A stretch of 64,000 bases of DNA, from contig CM076152.1 in the NCBI GenBank assembly GCA_038025085.1, positions 38,939,501 through 39,003,500 of the forward strand, in the 5' to 3' direction. The stretch is from Tetragonia tetragonoides (lineage: Eukaryota; Streptophyta; Magnoliopsida; Caryophyllales; Aizoaceae). Below are positions 13,160-25,500 of this stretch, in pieces. The translations under genes and the position numbers were made by a program. Under the pieces are notes generated by a model. It saw nothing but the letters and a program-made list of their open reading frames with translations. It was not told where the DNA came from and ran no database searches. Within the stretch, counting starts at the first letter, position 1, and every line of letters begins with the position of its first letter.

Positions 13160-13436
13160 GGCTATGTTTGATTCACCTTATTTTTACTTAAATTCAGTTC
13201 AGTTCAGTTCAGTTCAGTTCATGTGTAACTTTATTACTCATATAACTTTTTATTCCGAAATAATTTCATGATGAAAATTATGTCATCAGAAAGATCTCAA
13301 AGCATTCTTTTAAATGAGTCCAATATTGACTATGTTTGGACAAATTTTAAATAGTTAACGGTCAAGTTCAAAAAATCAATTAAGTTCAGTTCAGTTCAGT
13401 TCAGATCAGTTTTATCCAGGTGAACCAAACGGATTC
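13160..13436. mobile_element. Harbinger-type (Tourist-like) MITE
   Basis: Ends are GGCTATGTTTGATTCACC and, inverted, GGTGAACCAAACGGATTC, flanked by TAA on both sides (13157-13159 and 13437-13439). Pentamer TTCAG runs lie just inside both ends. The 277 bp element has no coding capacity. Confidence 0.65.
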
Positions 13437-13470
13437 TAAATCAACTTGTTATTAAGTTGGGGTGCTTGTG

Positions 13471-13486
13471 CTTTGGCCTATATACA
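13471..13486 (+). promoter_or_regulatory. TATA region of defensin-like gene 1
   Basis: CTTTGGCCTATATACA lies about 100 bp upstream of the ATG at 13580. It is shared with the minus-strand relatives at 11883 and 12391. Confidence 0.65.
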
Positions 13487-13579
13487 ACAACCTGGTGAAG
13501 GGTGTAACCATACTTCAAAAAACAAATCCGCAATACCAAAAATTACTTTGATTTGAACATCATATTATTTTGATAAATC

Positions 13580-13801
13580 ATGATGAAGAGCTCTTCTACT
13601 TTTTTCTTGGTTATGTCGCTACTCTTAATATTATCAGGCAGTGTTGTTGTTGCACACTTAAATGTTTGCGCAAAGTATCCAATTCCTATGGTCTGCACCA
13701 ACAAGCTTTGTAAAGAGGCTTGTGAGAGCACCGACCCTGATGGTTTTCAGGATGGCGGTTGCATGAACCCCGATTCTTGTTGTTGCCACTTTGATGAATA
13801 A
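13580..13801 (+). CDS. Secreted defensin-like cysteine-rich peptide 1
   Basis: Single-exon, 73 aa. Residues 1-25 form a signal peptide (MMKSSSTFFLVMSLLLILSG..VVA). The mature peptide has eight cysteines in the order C-x8-C-x4-C-x3-C-x12-C-x5-CCC, with a GGC motif resembling a defensin gamma-core. ATGATG gives two possible starts three bases apart. It belongs to the same family as the loci at 14899 and 11787; all share PIP after the first cysteine. Plant defensin-like peptides act in the apoplast as antimicrobials or as signals in reproduction; the role here is not determinable. The exact subfamily is uncertain because the triple-Cys end differs from classic defensins. Confidence 0.8.
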   Translation: MMKSSSTFFLVMSLLLILSGSVVVAHLNVCAKYPIPMVCTNKLCKEACESTDPDGFQDGGCMNPDSCCCHFDE

Positions 13802-14356
13802 AATACTAATTAAGTATCACGCCTCATACATGCATTAGGCCGTTTGATATGAGTTTTTATATTTACCATTTAATTAAATCTATGTAATCATTTATTAATA
13901 AAAGTCATTGATAGTTGTTTTGGCATGAAATTTTGTTGTTATTGTTGCTGTTTGAATTTCCTATGCTACTTCTCTAATTCTCAGTATTGATCATCCCATT
14001 ATGACCGAGGTTTGTGATGTGGTTTAAAAACTCTATCCTAAAATACATTATCCACATTAAGGTTGTGCCAAGAAGCGATAAACGACGTGTGACTAAATAC
14101 ATATTAGCTGGTTGCAGGTACATTGGATTTGTTGAAACACATTAGTCACATTCAATTAATTGTTAAAATTGTGCCCAAAATGGCAAATAATGCGTGTAGT
14201 TTTTGATTTTGTATCTCCTCGTTTCAATAATATAATTACCCATCTTTCTATCAAAAAAAAGTTATAATTTTTTTTTACCATTTGTGTTTATGATATTTTA
14301 CCGTGTATAAGGAGATTATGTTTTTTCTAATCATGTGTGTTCAAATTACTATGATT

Positions 14357-14514
14357 ATTTTTTTGAGGGTTCGAATCTCGCCTTGGGCATGGAGCAGCTC
14401 TAAATTCCTTGGCCAGTTGTTCCACCCTTTGAGGTGCCTACAAGCCAGCGCGGGGGATAGTCACTGTGGTCGACGGTGGATACCCTTGGTCGTGAACCAA
14501 AAAAAAAAAAAAAA
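14357..14514 (+). mobile_element. tRNA-derived SINE, family A, 5'-truncated
   Basis: Begins at box B-like GAGGGTTCGAATCTCG, continues through TTCCTTGGCCAG and TAGTCACTGTGGTCGA, and ends GTGAACC plus a 15-A tail. Direct repeats TACTATGATT lie at 14347-14356 and 14515-14524. Related copies lie at 44434-44621 (minus) and 62805-63008 (plus). Confidence 0.85.
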
Positions 14515-14790
14515 TACTATGATTTTTTCTTTACCGTAGGTGGTTGTGTTTAGACTTTGATTTTTTTTTTCTTCTCTGTGTGGATAGATTATGATTTTCT
14601 TACCATGTATATGTTTGTGTAGATTATATATTGTTTCCGTGTATGATTTTTTTTTTTTCAAAAAATAAATGTCTATGTAGATATGATTTTTTACCATGTG
14701 TGTAAAATTAGTTTCACCATGTGTTGGTTGTGTGTGTATGTAATGATTATTGTAGAAAATCGAACTTGTTAAGTTGGGATTGTTGTGCTT

Positions 14791-14812
14791 GGCTTATATA
14801 TATATATATAAA
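14791..14812 (+). promoter_or_regulatory. TATA region of defensin-like gene 2
   Basis: An expanded (TA)n TATA tract preceded by TTGTGCTTGGCTTATATA, about 90 bp upstream of the ATG. It resembles the CTTTGGCCTATATA core of its relatives. Confidence 0.55.
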
Positions 14813-14898
14813 CCTAATGGGTCTATTAAATATACCACTAAAATCTACACAATTTAAAAGTACTGCGCGTTTTCTTACAAAGAAATTATTTAACCACG

Positions 14899-15114
14899 AT
14901 GAAGAGTTCTTCTATTTTCATTATCGCTCTCTCGCTACTCATAATGCTTTCATGCGCCATCGTTCAAGCACGTGAATGTTCAATGCTTCCGATTCCCATA
15001 CCCCGTGGGGCTTGCAACGACAAGGATTGTGAGTATGTGTGCAAGAAATTTACGGGTAAATTTGATCAAGGCGGTTGCAAGGATCCTGATAATTGTTGTT
15101 GCGCATTTAAGTAA
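14899..15114 (+). CDS. Secreted defensin-like cysteine-rich peptide 2
   Basis: Single-exon, 71 aa. Signal peptide MKSSSIFIIALSLLIMLSC..VQA (about 1-24), then a mature peptide with eight cysteines: CSMLPIPIPRGAC, NDKDC, EYVC, GGC, NCCC. Spacing matches gene 1 except for two extra residues between the first two cysteines. A short TA-rich leader and the TATA tract lie upstream. Intact and probably functional; extracellular. Same family as the genes at 13580 and 11787, in direct orientation with the former. Confidence 0.8.
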   Translation: MKSSSIFIIALSLLIMLSCAIVQARECSMLPIPIPRGACNDKDCEYVCKKFTGKFDQGGCKDPDNCCCAFK

Positions 15115-15352
15115 TAGATTAAGTTTATGTATGCTTCTTAAAAAAACAAAAAAAAAAGTCTACATATTCATCATTTATTGATAAAAATAAAAATAAATAG
15201 TTGATAGCTTGTTTTGGCATCAATAATTTCATAGCTATTGTTATTGCAAAATATTGTGTCCCACTTGTGTCCCATGTTTTTATTTTTTGCTTCTAATTCT
15301 AAATAAGATGGCATGGGTTCCAAATTCCAATCAATATACTTCCATTAAATAT

Positions 15353-15508
15353 TTTTTTGGGTCGTATGAGGCACAAATGCCCGTATAATATATGAGTATA
15401 CTGACTCTCAAAAAAAATAAAATATGAGTATACTGGGAATGGAATTCGAACCTAGATTAAATGTACCATACACAACCGTTTTACCCATCGGGCGAAAACT
15501 TCTTTTAT
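15353..15508 (-). mobile_element. tRNA-derived SINE (separate family), minus strand
   Basis: Read on the minus strand: a box A-like TGGGTAAAACGGTTG, box B GGTTCGAATTCC, and an A-rich end. Flanked by 14-bp repeats CTTCCATTAAATAT (15339-15352) and CTTCCATTGAATAT (15509-15522), differing at one base. Confidence 0.75.
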
Positions 15509-15522
15509 CTTCCATTGAATAT

Positions 15523-16079
15523 GGTAACTAGGGCCTCACAAAATCTTTTATGAGGCGCCTTAGGACTTGTACTATGAAATTTGTGCCAAAATGTTTGTGC
15601 AGCCTAAGAAATGTGCAAAGACAAAATAGTTATCTTTTGCTAAGCACTAGTAGTTTGAAAAGGCAATAGCTAGAGTCATTAGAGATGGACCCATATGGTA
15701 CATGCTTTTTTGCCAAAACACCTCCTAAATTTGGGGCATGTTTGGCCAACAGGTTAAACTAACCGTTAGATGACCAGGCAAGACTTCCTTTGTTTTTGGA
15801 AAATTTGTTATCTGGGAGAGAGAGAAAAGGAGGTAAGGATAGAGAGAGGAGAGAAAAAGAGAGAGACGAAGGAACAAGGAGGGCATCCATAGGATTGTTT
15901 GAACGTTTGAGCAGGGGAAGCTGGTAAGAAAACATTAAAAGATTCAATCTTTAAAGGTTACCTCTTCCCCTTGCTACATAATCTTCATTGCCACCACCTG
16001 TTTGATAAAAATCCCCTGTTACCATATGATATTCAATTTTCATATGGTGATGATGGGTCTAAGATAACAAAAAACAGCC
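15523..16079. other. 5' flank of DHHC gene A
   Basis: Contains a GAGAGA-rich stretch (15815-15870, plus strand) and AT-rich DNA leading to the start codon at 16080. No other gene seen. Part may be a 5' UTR. Confidence 0.5.
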
Positions 16080-19000
16080 ATGGCCGATGAGAAACAGATC
16101 CTCAGCAAACGTAATAGTATGCCTCCTGGTGGGCTTTCGACGTGGGCATGTCCCTCCCAATCCATGCCCTCTGCCAAACCTGAGAGGCTCTATAAAGTTT
16201 GGCCTGGCAACAATGTATGTTCTTCCCATTCTTTAAACTTGTCAGAAAATTTTGTCACCCAAAAAAAAAAAATTGTCAGAAAATTTTATGTATCACAATG
16301 TTGTTATATGGGTTTGATTTCTATACTTATTATGAGCCATTTTGTGTGTTTGTCTCAATTATGATCATATATGTTTTTTTTTTGTTTTTTTTTTTTAACA
16401 TATGTAATTGGCAAAAGGTGGTTGCTTTCAGCCTTTCATGGCCATTTCCCCCTGTACAATATTGCCTTCTGTTCTGTTGTGACTTGTTATTGTTCTGCTT
16501 GCCTCATGTATTGTTAATGTTTGATCCTTGAAATGGGTATAGTACAAAGTCTAGGTATTTCGTGTTAACAACTTGGTGCTAGGAGGTTCAGAGTTCTTTT
16601 CATGATTGAAGAATGGGATTAGTGCTGCTATAAGATATCAAAGGACTTAGTAGGTTTTGGCTCTATGAAGTTCAAAATAAGCAATGGTTAGTACTAGGGT
16701 TTAGATTAAGGTTCAATAAACATCCATATTCATCTGAAGCACCATTTGTAGAACTTCATATTTACAGGATGAACCAAGAAAATTTAAACACACAAACACT
16801 TTTTGTAGAATCTCTTTCTCCTATACACCATCTTATACAAAGACAGTAAAATGCTATCAATCATTATAGATTTATATGCAGTACTCTAGAGGTTTAAGCA
16901 GGGGATCTCTTCGCCTTTGTACTGAACCGAAGTTCTTCATTGCATGACATGTGATGTATTATGCTCCTGTATTCTTGATTCTATGAGTTCTTAAATTTCT
17001 CTCTTGTGTTGGTCACTATATATTGATGTAGAAGTTTTTCAATTTACTGTTTAATTCATGTAGTACAAAAGGCAAGATTCTGGTTCATCTAAATGAAATA
17101 TTCTCCCTCCAAAGCTTTTGAGATAAGGATAAATTTTTATTTAATATTTGTAGCTAAATACTGATAACTTCCTCTTGTTATATGGCAGAGATTTCTCTGT
17201 GGTGGGAGATTGGTATTTGGTCCTGATGCGGGATCACTGTATTTGTCATCGTTTTTAATAGGGTGTCCTGCTTTTACATTCTGTATAAGGATGCTTGTCA
17301 GGATCAGAGAGCATGATCCCCTGTATGGGTATGGGGTGCTGTCCGCAGGTGTCTTACTCACTGTTCTGGTAAGTATATCTTGGTTATACAGTGTCTAGGT
17401 TTGATAGATGTGTATATCTTATGCATCTTGTGACCTATGTAGGATTTGACGTTCCTTTACATGACATCTGTTCGAGATCCAGGAATAGTCCCAAGGAACT
17501 CAAGACCGCCTGAAGATGAAGAATTAGATGCGACTACCCCATCAATGGAATGGGTTGCAGGCAAGACTGGTAATGTTAGGCTTCCCCGCACTAAGGATGT
17601 GATGATTAATGGCTACATGGTTAAAGTCAAGTTTTGTGAGACTTGTAAGCTATATCGTCCACCACGTGCTTCTCATTGCTCAATCTGCAACAACTGCGTG
17701 CAGAGATTTGATCACCACTGTCCATGGGTGGGTCAGTGCATCGGACTAGTAAGTTGATCTCTATTGCTCTGGCTGAATTAATTACATACCAAATTGGTAA
17801 GATATTATCAGTATAGTTATAGATGAATCACATCTGTGATTACCCTTTTAGAGTAATCAGTCTCTGAGATTCTCTACTTTTGGAAATTTTTCTTGATAAT
17901 TCTTGGATATCTTGATGGATGCATAACTTTCAGTGTATTCCTCATGGATGAGGTTACTGATTTAAGATCAAGTAGTGCAACAGGAGCCATTTTTTGAATA
18001 TAGCACGGGGTAGATTTCTTTCTGGACATCCATCTATACTAATGTAATTGCTCCAGATCCTTTGGCACTGTTTGTAATTGCAGCTTAAACACACCTTTAC
18101 TTTCAAACTTCGCTTCTTTTGTTTGTATGACCGTCAGCCGTAATCACACTGGACTTCCTAACAGATTGTTGCCTGAAAAATGATCCCTTGAGACAATAGT
18201 ATCAAATGTAAATAAATAAATAAACAATTAAACATTCAGCTTAATTATGCTTGAAGAAGTAGATCTGTGAGCTCAAAACTCATCATAGAAGCACTTTATG
18301 CTTGGACTTCCATGGTGTGCAGTCTTGTAACTTTTGGATCCTCCCTATCCTGTCCATCTTACATGTATTAGTTCGCCTTTTCTTTTGAGCTTCGTAAAGG
18401 ATTATTTTCTTGGATTCTTGGGTTGCCCTTGTTTATGGATTAATTGACTACATTTATTTAAAAGTAGTATCCTTTGATCCATACTATTAGTAGGTGATGA
18501 ACTTGGGAAACAAGAACAAAAGGACTTTGAAAACTCTATTTGTCAATAGCCTTAAATCAATCAATCGAACATTCATTACTATCATTAACCGATCAAGAGT
18601 CGACATTCTTGGATTAGGGTGGTGCAATACTACTGGATATAGATTTTGAAGTGGTGGCCTAGACAAGAGAGAGGGTAGATGTTAAGTCATAGTTGTGAGG
18701 GAAGACCTTGAACTGAAAGGGTTTGCGGAATTTAGCTTCTAATGGGATTACGTGCTTTAGATCCAAATTTTAGAATAAGCTATTCCTCTAAGTGACAGTA
18801 TTAGATATCTAGGATTGAGAATGGAGGGTTGAAGGGCACCTTCAATAGTAGGAAAATACCCGATGAATAAATGCCCTTCTCATTGTGATAAACCCATCAA
18901 CCTCGCTTTCATAAACCACATTAAGGGTATGAAGAGTGAACCCCACCCCCCCAATTGTGATAAACACAAACTTCTAGAATTGGAAGTTTACATTTTACTT

Positions 19001-21988
19001 GGGGATGAACATGGTAAGATGTGACTGGAGGGCCCCATAACGATAAAGCTGTTGGTGGTTTATGATGGGGAGAGTGAGGTTTGTAGAAGATGCGTTTTGT
19101 GGGGTGATGATATGGCATGCTGCTTGGGCAATTAACCTCTTGGTGGTTTTGACCATTAGGGATGCCCTAAAAGTCTAAAACATAATAAAAATTTTGAAGT
19201 ATGATGGATGAAATGGAAAGAGGCTATAAGTGTCCTCTATGACAAGAACGTCTTGCTTAACTAAAAGCTGACCATTGGAGTTACCATTACTTTCGCAGTT
19301 CCATGGTTACGAAATTTAGGCAATGTTATATGGACTCTTGTACAAGTATCAAACATGAATGTGTCTGGTTGTCAGACTCTACCATCTTTCAATATATTTA
19401 TGACTTTGGCCCAAATTACAGTTTCACAGTGATACCCATGTAGGATTATCAAGCAAGCAAAATGGGTACTTGAGGTGAAACAAAGTCCATGCGTTATATA
19501 GAATTTAGGCAATGATCAAATCTGATAAGTAAGAAGTTAGATTTGGATTAGAAAAGGAATCCCTTAAGCAATGGTAGGGTTGTTTTACAGGAGGCAGAAG
19601 GGCCTGTTATGAATCGAATCCTCAACCTCGCGGTTGGGGGACAATAGTCCCCCTAACCACTAGAGCATGTCTTGGTTTCTTCGGAGTCACACTGATAGAT
19701 ATTAAGATGAATGAGAACTGTCAATGAGCCATGTAAAGTGAGAACTGCTGCATGCCCAGTGACAAGACGTAGAACGATAGTTCTTATTGGAAGAGGTAGG
19801 GGTTAAAGACATGATCTTGCTCACTGGAATGGTGGAAATATGGTCTTTGATCAAGTAATTGGTGGTTACAATTTTCATGTGAAATTGAAAACAAATTTTG
19901 TTGTATGTATCTTTCGAATTGTTTACTCGGCCAATCTTTCTACACCCTTAGTGACTTACTAGTGATTTCTCGACAATTCACTTGCTAATTTGAGATACCA
20001 TGGTATAATCAGTAATCATATCTGTCTCCATGGAAAGTCACTAAAATACGCACACTAAATGTACCTCTTTCATAATGTAAGACTGCCATACTAATCAAGG
20101 GTTTTTTCTAATCAGGGAAAAATAGTTGCAAATTGGATCTTAGAACTACATACCATTAAGGTTTTGAAATAGTGTAGCCCATTTTCGAAAGTGAAACCTC
20201 AGCACAGGGTTACCACACATGTAACAATACCCGAATGGAAATTTCCCTCACTTAGCTTTGTTTGATCCATATAGGGTCTCTCTTGTTTGTGAAGACATCT
20301 CTTCGCCCATGTCTCCTTGTAGTCAAATTCTCTGAAAACTACATGGGTAAAGTTACATTTATCGAATCACTGAAACCCTGCTATAAGTTGAACATTTGTG
20401 CATTTGCCTTTGTGGTGCAGTGACCAACTGCAAATGATTCCGTTAAGGAACTGTTCGGTTGGATACTGAACTACTTTTCTGCCGTGGCTTACACAATTTG
20501 TGTAATCATCTTACCGTTTATTGTGTGGCCATTTGGTCAAGTGAGTATTGATGTTAAGGACTTAAGGTAAGGTTCATTCTATATTACTCTCTCATAAAAG
20601 TCACCCATGAATCACTGCAACTACATTAGTATGAAAATGCCTCCTGAGCTGAATTTAATTATTCCAATGTCCATCTAGGGGGCTAGAATAATTTCTTTTC
20701 CTCAAGCAATTAAAGACAATATCTGTTCATTGATAGCTAAAACCTCCGCTTAGCAGCATGGTACATTACAGACAGAAAGTCTAAGGTATATTTTGGGATC
20801 TTCTTTCACACCAAGGTCAAGTTAGTCAGTTAATGCTACGAGGTCTTGCTGACTGTCGATGTAATTATTTAAGTTTATTTCAACATCAGATCCTAATTTT
20901 TAGATTCGTTGCATTTTAAAATCGTTTGTTTCTGAGATGATATTGTTATTCACTTATCTAGAAATCAAAAAAAAAAAAAAAGTTCTCTGTTCCCAGTGCA
21001 TCTTTTGAATTTAGCTAACTGAAATTCTCTTTGTTTATGCAGCGTAACTATCGTTACTTCATCTGCTTCATATCATCATCAACGTTCTTGTGCTTATATG
21101 TTTTTGCATTCTCATTGATAAACCTACTTCGTGGAGGGAAGAGTCTCATGCGTTCTATGTCAAATGATGTTGTGTCCGTCATTCTAGCTGTTTACTGCTT
21201 TGTGGCAGTCTGGTTTGTCGGTGGCCTTACCGTCTTCCACTTCTATCTAATGTCGACCAACCAGGTGATGATCTTAAGCCAAAAAGATACAAATTTTGAA
21301 TACTTTCAATTGAAAAAGTCTACATTGCACTATTCTGCATCGAGACTCTAGAACCTCTAGACTTTAGCACACATTTCTTTCACCTACCTGATTACAACTT
21401 CTGTTGTATGCTCTTATCTCAATTCTGTGGTCTTGGTTTTAAATACGGATATGTGCATGGGTCTGCGGATTTATTAATCAGTCATATTCATGAACAAATA
21501 TTGCATTCTGATATATTCCATTTTCAAGGCAGACAACTTATGAGAATTTCCGGTATCGGTATGACAAGGATAAAAACCCACACAATTTGGGCGTGTTGAA
21601 CAATCTGAAACAGATCTTTTTCACCCAAACACCACCTTCAGCAATCAATTTCAGAGAGATGGTGCTTGTGGAAGATGTTATGGTACCTGAGACTCCTAGC
21701 TACCATGATGGGTATATCGAATTCAGGAAAAACTTTGATGTGGAAGTGGGGCATAAGCTTGCTAAGAATACTAGTTTGGTGGTACCAGGTATTTTGCAAA
21801 ACTTGGATTATGCTGGTATTGATGAGAAGTTGAAGAAGAAGGTCGCTGACCAGGACGCTTCATATGATCTGTTTCTCTTTACCCCCGAGCAAGTTTCGCA
21901 ACAGCATGGACATCGCTCCTTGGTTCAAAATGATACTGTCACATCAAAAAAAACTCAGGATATTGATGTTCATCAGACTGCAATGTAA
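16080..21988 (+). CDS. DHHC protein S-acyltransferase A
   Basis: Five exons: 16080-16214, 17189-17368, 17443-17748, 21043-21264 and 21533-21988. All introns are GT/AG and phase 0, giving 432 aa. The protein has four hydrophobic spans (about 60-80, 92-113, 212-235, 247-275). The cytosolic cysteine-rich domain starts at C170 and carries the catalytic DHHC at 195-198, with [13 protein letters not shown] and CPWVGQCIG around it. After TM4 comes the conserved [11 protein letters not shown] motif and a variable acidic tail. The family palmitoylates membrane-associated proteins through an acyl-enzyme on the DHHC cysteine. Exon content resembles Arabidopsis PAT06-PAT09-type genes. Intron 3 (17749-21042) is 3.3 kb. 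The N-terminus is about 29 residues longer than that of the neighbouring copy at 26989. Confidence 0.9.
19600..19672 (-). mobile_element. SINE head fragment (tRNA-like) in intron 3 of DHHC gene A
   Basis: The minus strand reads TAGTGGTTAGG (box A-like), a G/C palindrome (GGGGGACTATTGTCCCCC) and AGGATTCGATTC (box B-like). No tail or target duplication found. Confidence 0.4.
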
Positions 21989-24007
21989 ATTCCCTGAGTA
22001 CAAAGGTAACTACTTTAGTTTCAAGTTACCATTGATAAGCAATATACTTGGTGTTGGACCCTTTAAACTATGTTGTTTTTTTTGATAAAATGTAATCTTA
22101 TTTACCAAACCCCCCCCCGAAAAACTACCTTCTAGGAATGGCTTTAACCCCCTAAGACAGCTCAGAACAGATTACGTAAAAAAAACATCATATCCTCACG
22201 CAAGATACAGCCTATAGGACCATTTTCACCTCACATAACAAATAAGCTAAATAGAAAACATATCTACTGGAATGTCAACAAAAACCAAAGAAATGTAGTA
22301 AAAAAATCAAACAAACAGAGCCTCATAGTGTTTCTGTCTCCTGTGCTTCTTTCTTTGGGATAATATCCTTTATCCTCCAGCAGCTTCTGCCTTCACATGT
22401 CTGATGATAGCTTGTGGCTCCTGAACTGTGTTCTCCCAGTAAGCAGTCTGGTGCACCTGGTTCATCCCCTTACCATCCCCAACCATGATTTTTGTAGTGA
22501 TCTCACTAGATTATGCTGTTTGCTGTTGAAGAATGAAAATTTAATGTCTTGAATGATCACCTCTACTTAGACCATATTTATCTAACACCATCGGCTGCAG
22601 TCCAATAAGATAAAATGATGACGGTGGTTCTTCGCTCCTCTCCTGAAAACTTCATCTGTCAGTAAAAACAAATACCTGTGGACTACTAGATGTTTACACC
22701 AATTCCTCCTAAAGTCAAAGGGATTGAATGGAAGCATGCATGCAACTGATTATTGATTATTCATCCTGCTGGTTACTTATTCACCCAGCTTCTGCTTCAT
22801 ATCCTCAAGATGTAGCTGATTGAAAATCAGGTGTCACTTGTCAGGCATATGATCACCACATTTACTGGGTTGTTGGGTTGTTGTTGTTGTTGTTGTACTT
22901 GTCAGGCATATGATCACCACATGTTAACTTGTATTGTCTGTTATGTATCAAACCCTAAGAGTAGTATTGGGAGGACTTTCTTGGATAGGCAAACTTTGAG
23001 GCCATCTTTGACATTTCAGTTCTTGGAAGAATGATGGATAAATGCTCCATCAGTTTGGTGCTTTTTCTAGATTCGTTGGCATATGGGTTATTTTTCATCA
23101 CAGAATTAATTATTCATACTTGTGTGCATAACAGAAAAAAGAAATTTGTTCAAAGATTGCTGGATTATTCAAAACCAGAGTCATAATCACTTGGCAATAT
23201 CTTATGCTCCTCCATATTACTTTCAAAGTTATGGTATTCACGTGAGAATAGCCGTCGATTTATCCTATTGGTTACAGGTCGAATTTGGCAATTGCAGATT
23301 TGTAGATAAGCCTGTGAGCTCTCTACTTGTACATGGACCTGCAGTGTGGCAGCATTCAGGTGTGAAAGGACGTTTTTTGAGGTTCGTAATTGTGGATTAG
23401 GAGCATGTTTTGTGGACATACATAGGAGATATATTGAAACCTTCCACCTTCCTTTCATGTACAATTGTACATAGACAAGGGGGAAGTTCAGTTCAAAGGG
23501 CCAGGATGTGTGGTATTGTGGCATGGCGGATGTGTAAACGGGTTTTGTGGTATTGTGGCATGGCGGATATGTAAATGATACAGGATCTGCATATAGAATG
23601 AGGGAGACATTGTTTGAAATGTCTGCCCAGTTGTATTTAATTTGTTTCCTTTCTTTTTTCCATTCTTTTTATTTTTGTTTTGTTTTGGTTTTCTTAAATT
23701 CATCTTTCAACTCCTCTTTCAAGACCCATTTTGTATACAGTATCTTTCATGAACATAGACCTAATAAGGTTTTTAGTTAGAAAGAGCAGATGCAATCATT
23801 TTGGTGCCATTGTTAGTTTGAGAACCAGTCACCAGACTACAAGGTGAAGGAATAGTGATGGGAGTTTAATTCATATATATCAGAGGTTTCCAGCTTTTCT
23901 GAAACGATTGTAATGAGGGGAATAACTCTGTTCAGCTTTGTCTCTCTTTCTCTTCATGTACTCACTTTGTAATTTATCAGCTTCAATGCATTTCTGAACA
24001 AAACAAA
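21989..24007. other. 3' region of DHHC gene A
   Basis: Holds the 3' UTR and about 2 kb of non-coding DNA. It includes a 26-bp direct repeat around a tiny insertion (22836-22922) and a two-copy repeat GTGGTATTGTGGCATGGCGG (about 23511 and 23548). No gene supported. Confidence 0.55.
22836..22922 (+). mobile_element. Micro-insertion: SINE 3' tail with 26-bp target duplication
   Basis: A 26-bp sequence starting ACTTGTCAGGCATATGATCA occurs exactly at 22836-22861 and 22897-22922. Between them are 35 bp reading TTACTGGGTTGTTGGG then GTTGTTGTT, like the 3' end of the Au-type SINE at 61556. Confidence 0.75.
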
Positions 24008-24155
24008 TGGTAACCAGGCCTAGTCTATTGGTATCGTTCCGGTGGGCTGAGTTCCCACCAGAGTTCGAATACCAATAGCCCCCTTTTCCCTCTAATAACT
24101 ACTAACCAACTATAAAAACAGAAGGAGCCCAGTCAACCCCCATCTAAAAAAAAAT
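24008..24155 (+). mobile_element. tRNA-derived SINE (further family)
   Basis: tRNA-like head with AGTCTATTGGTATCG (box A region) and GAGTTCGAATACC (box B), a CT-rich body, GGAGCCCAGTCAACCCCC and an A9 tail. Target duplication not resolved. Confidence 0.65.
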
Positions 24156-24581
24156 CGAGTACATGCTTAACACAATTTAGTTTAGAATTTTTTTTTCGCC
24201 GGTTCTTTCCAATTACATAACATTAAGCAACCATTACTCCTGTGTTATAAGGTTCTCATTTCGTAAATGTGTCCACAATCATGCCTCTTGATGTCCTAAA
24301 GATCTGTTGAAAATCATATCCTTCTGCACAGGCAGTCTAAGACATGAAGGAAATTGGACACAGAATTGTCAAAGATTGTATCTTCAACAAAAGAAATAAA
24401 TATACGTTGGAGCTACATGTACCATAACTGTATATTAAATGCAAGCATACTTTGGAATATTTCAAACTCAATGAAGGATGCTCTACCTCTAGGGCCTATA
24501 GAAAACGAAGTAATCAGGAAATTTACTGCTTAAAGTATTGATTATATCATTATTATCACCAGTTTAAGAAATAACATAGAT

Positions 24582-24901
24582 CTTGTTTGGTAATTAGCGG
24601 ATTGTATCAAAGTTAGCGAATTGGGGTTATTTTAGAGGATTTGACTAAAAAATTCGCTAATTTAACATGTTTGGTTAATAGCGGATTGGGGTGAATTCGC
24701 TAATTTTCAATTCGCTAAAAAAGTAGTTTTTTCAGGTTAGCGAATTCTAATTATTAAAGAAAGGGCATAATCAACAAATCAGCTAATTTACCAAACACAT
24801 TTATACAAATCAGCTAATACAATCCTTTAGTCAAATCCACCAATACAATCCTCTAGTCAAATCTGCTAATGCAATCTACTATCCGCTAATTGCTAAACAA
24901 G
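24582..24901. mobile_element. MITE with ~25-bp terminal inverted repeats
   Basis: Left end CTTGTTTGGTAATTAGCGGA; right end, inverted, CTTGTTTAGCAATTAGCGGA. Several subterminal copies of ATTCGCTAATT or its complement lie inside. No coding capacity; no unambiguous target duplication, so superfamily is left open. Confidence 0.75.
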
Positions 24902-24939
24902 GCCAATTAAAAGAATTACCACTATGCATTAACAAGTAC

Positions 24940-25500
24940 TAGGGATGTAAATGGATCGGATTCGGATCGGGTGGAGCATCATCCGCGAAATCCATCTAAT
25001 CAATCCGCTTCATCCGTCATCCGCGAACCATCCAATCCATATCCAATCCGTCCGTCATCCGCGGATTAGTGGATGGATCGGGTGCTTAACGGTTTATGTA
25101 CTAAAAATAATAAATAGACCCAACTATAATAAAATTGTTAGTAGTCAAACAAAACTTCAACTCATATACGATCGTTTTACCTTCTAACAATAAAAATAAC
25201 ACAATTTAGTTTAAATAATAACAATACAAATTAGAAAACAAGTAAAATTAAACTAAGATGTAAATATAACATATGTTTGATATCTTTTTTATATTATTCT
25301 TTTACACTTTAATATCTAAACGGGTGATGGATGGATTCGCGGATCGGGTTAGCGGATGAGAAATCTCATCCATCATCCGCTCCATCCGCTATCCAATCCA
25401 TCCGTCATCCGCTCCATCATCCATTTAATCGGGTTTTAATCCATATATTCGGTTCGGATGGAGCGGGTATCCGCGGATCATGAATCCATTTACATCCCTA
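24940..25500. mobile_element. hAT-type non-autonomous element with 8-bp TSD
   Basis: Ends TAGGGATGTAAATGGAT and inverted ATCCATTTACATCCCTA. Exact 8-bp duplication ACAAGTAC at 24932-24939 and 25501-25508. The 561 bp are rich in subterminal ATCCGC/GCGGAT motifs. An 8-bp TSD and TAGGG ends are typical of hAT elements. Confidence 0.88.

Noticed and set aside
20430..20570. Possible extra exon in DHHC gene A intron 3 (open frame with hydrophobic residues)
   Set aside because: Exons 17443-17748 and 21043-21264 already join exactly across the conserved QCIGL/RNYR junction, as in gene B.
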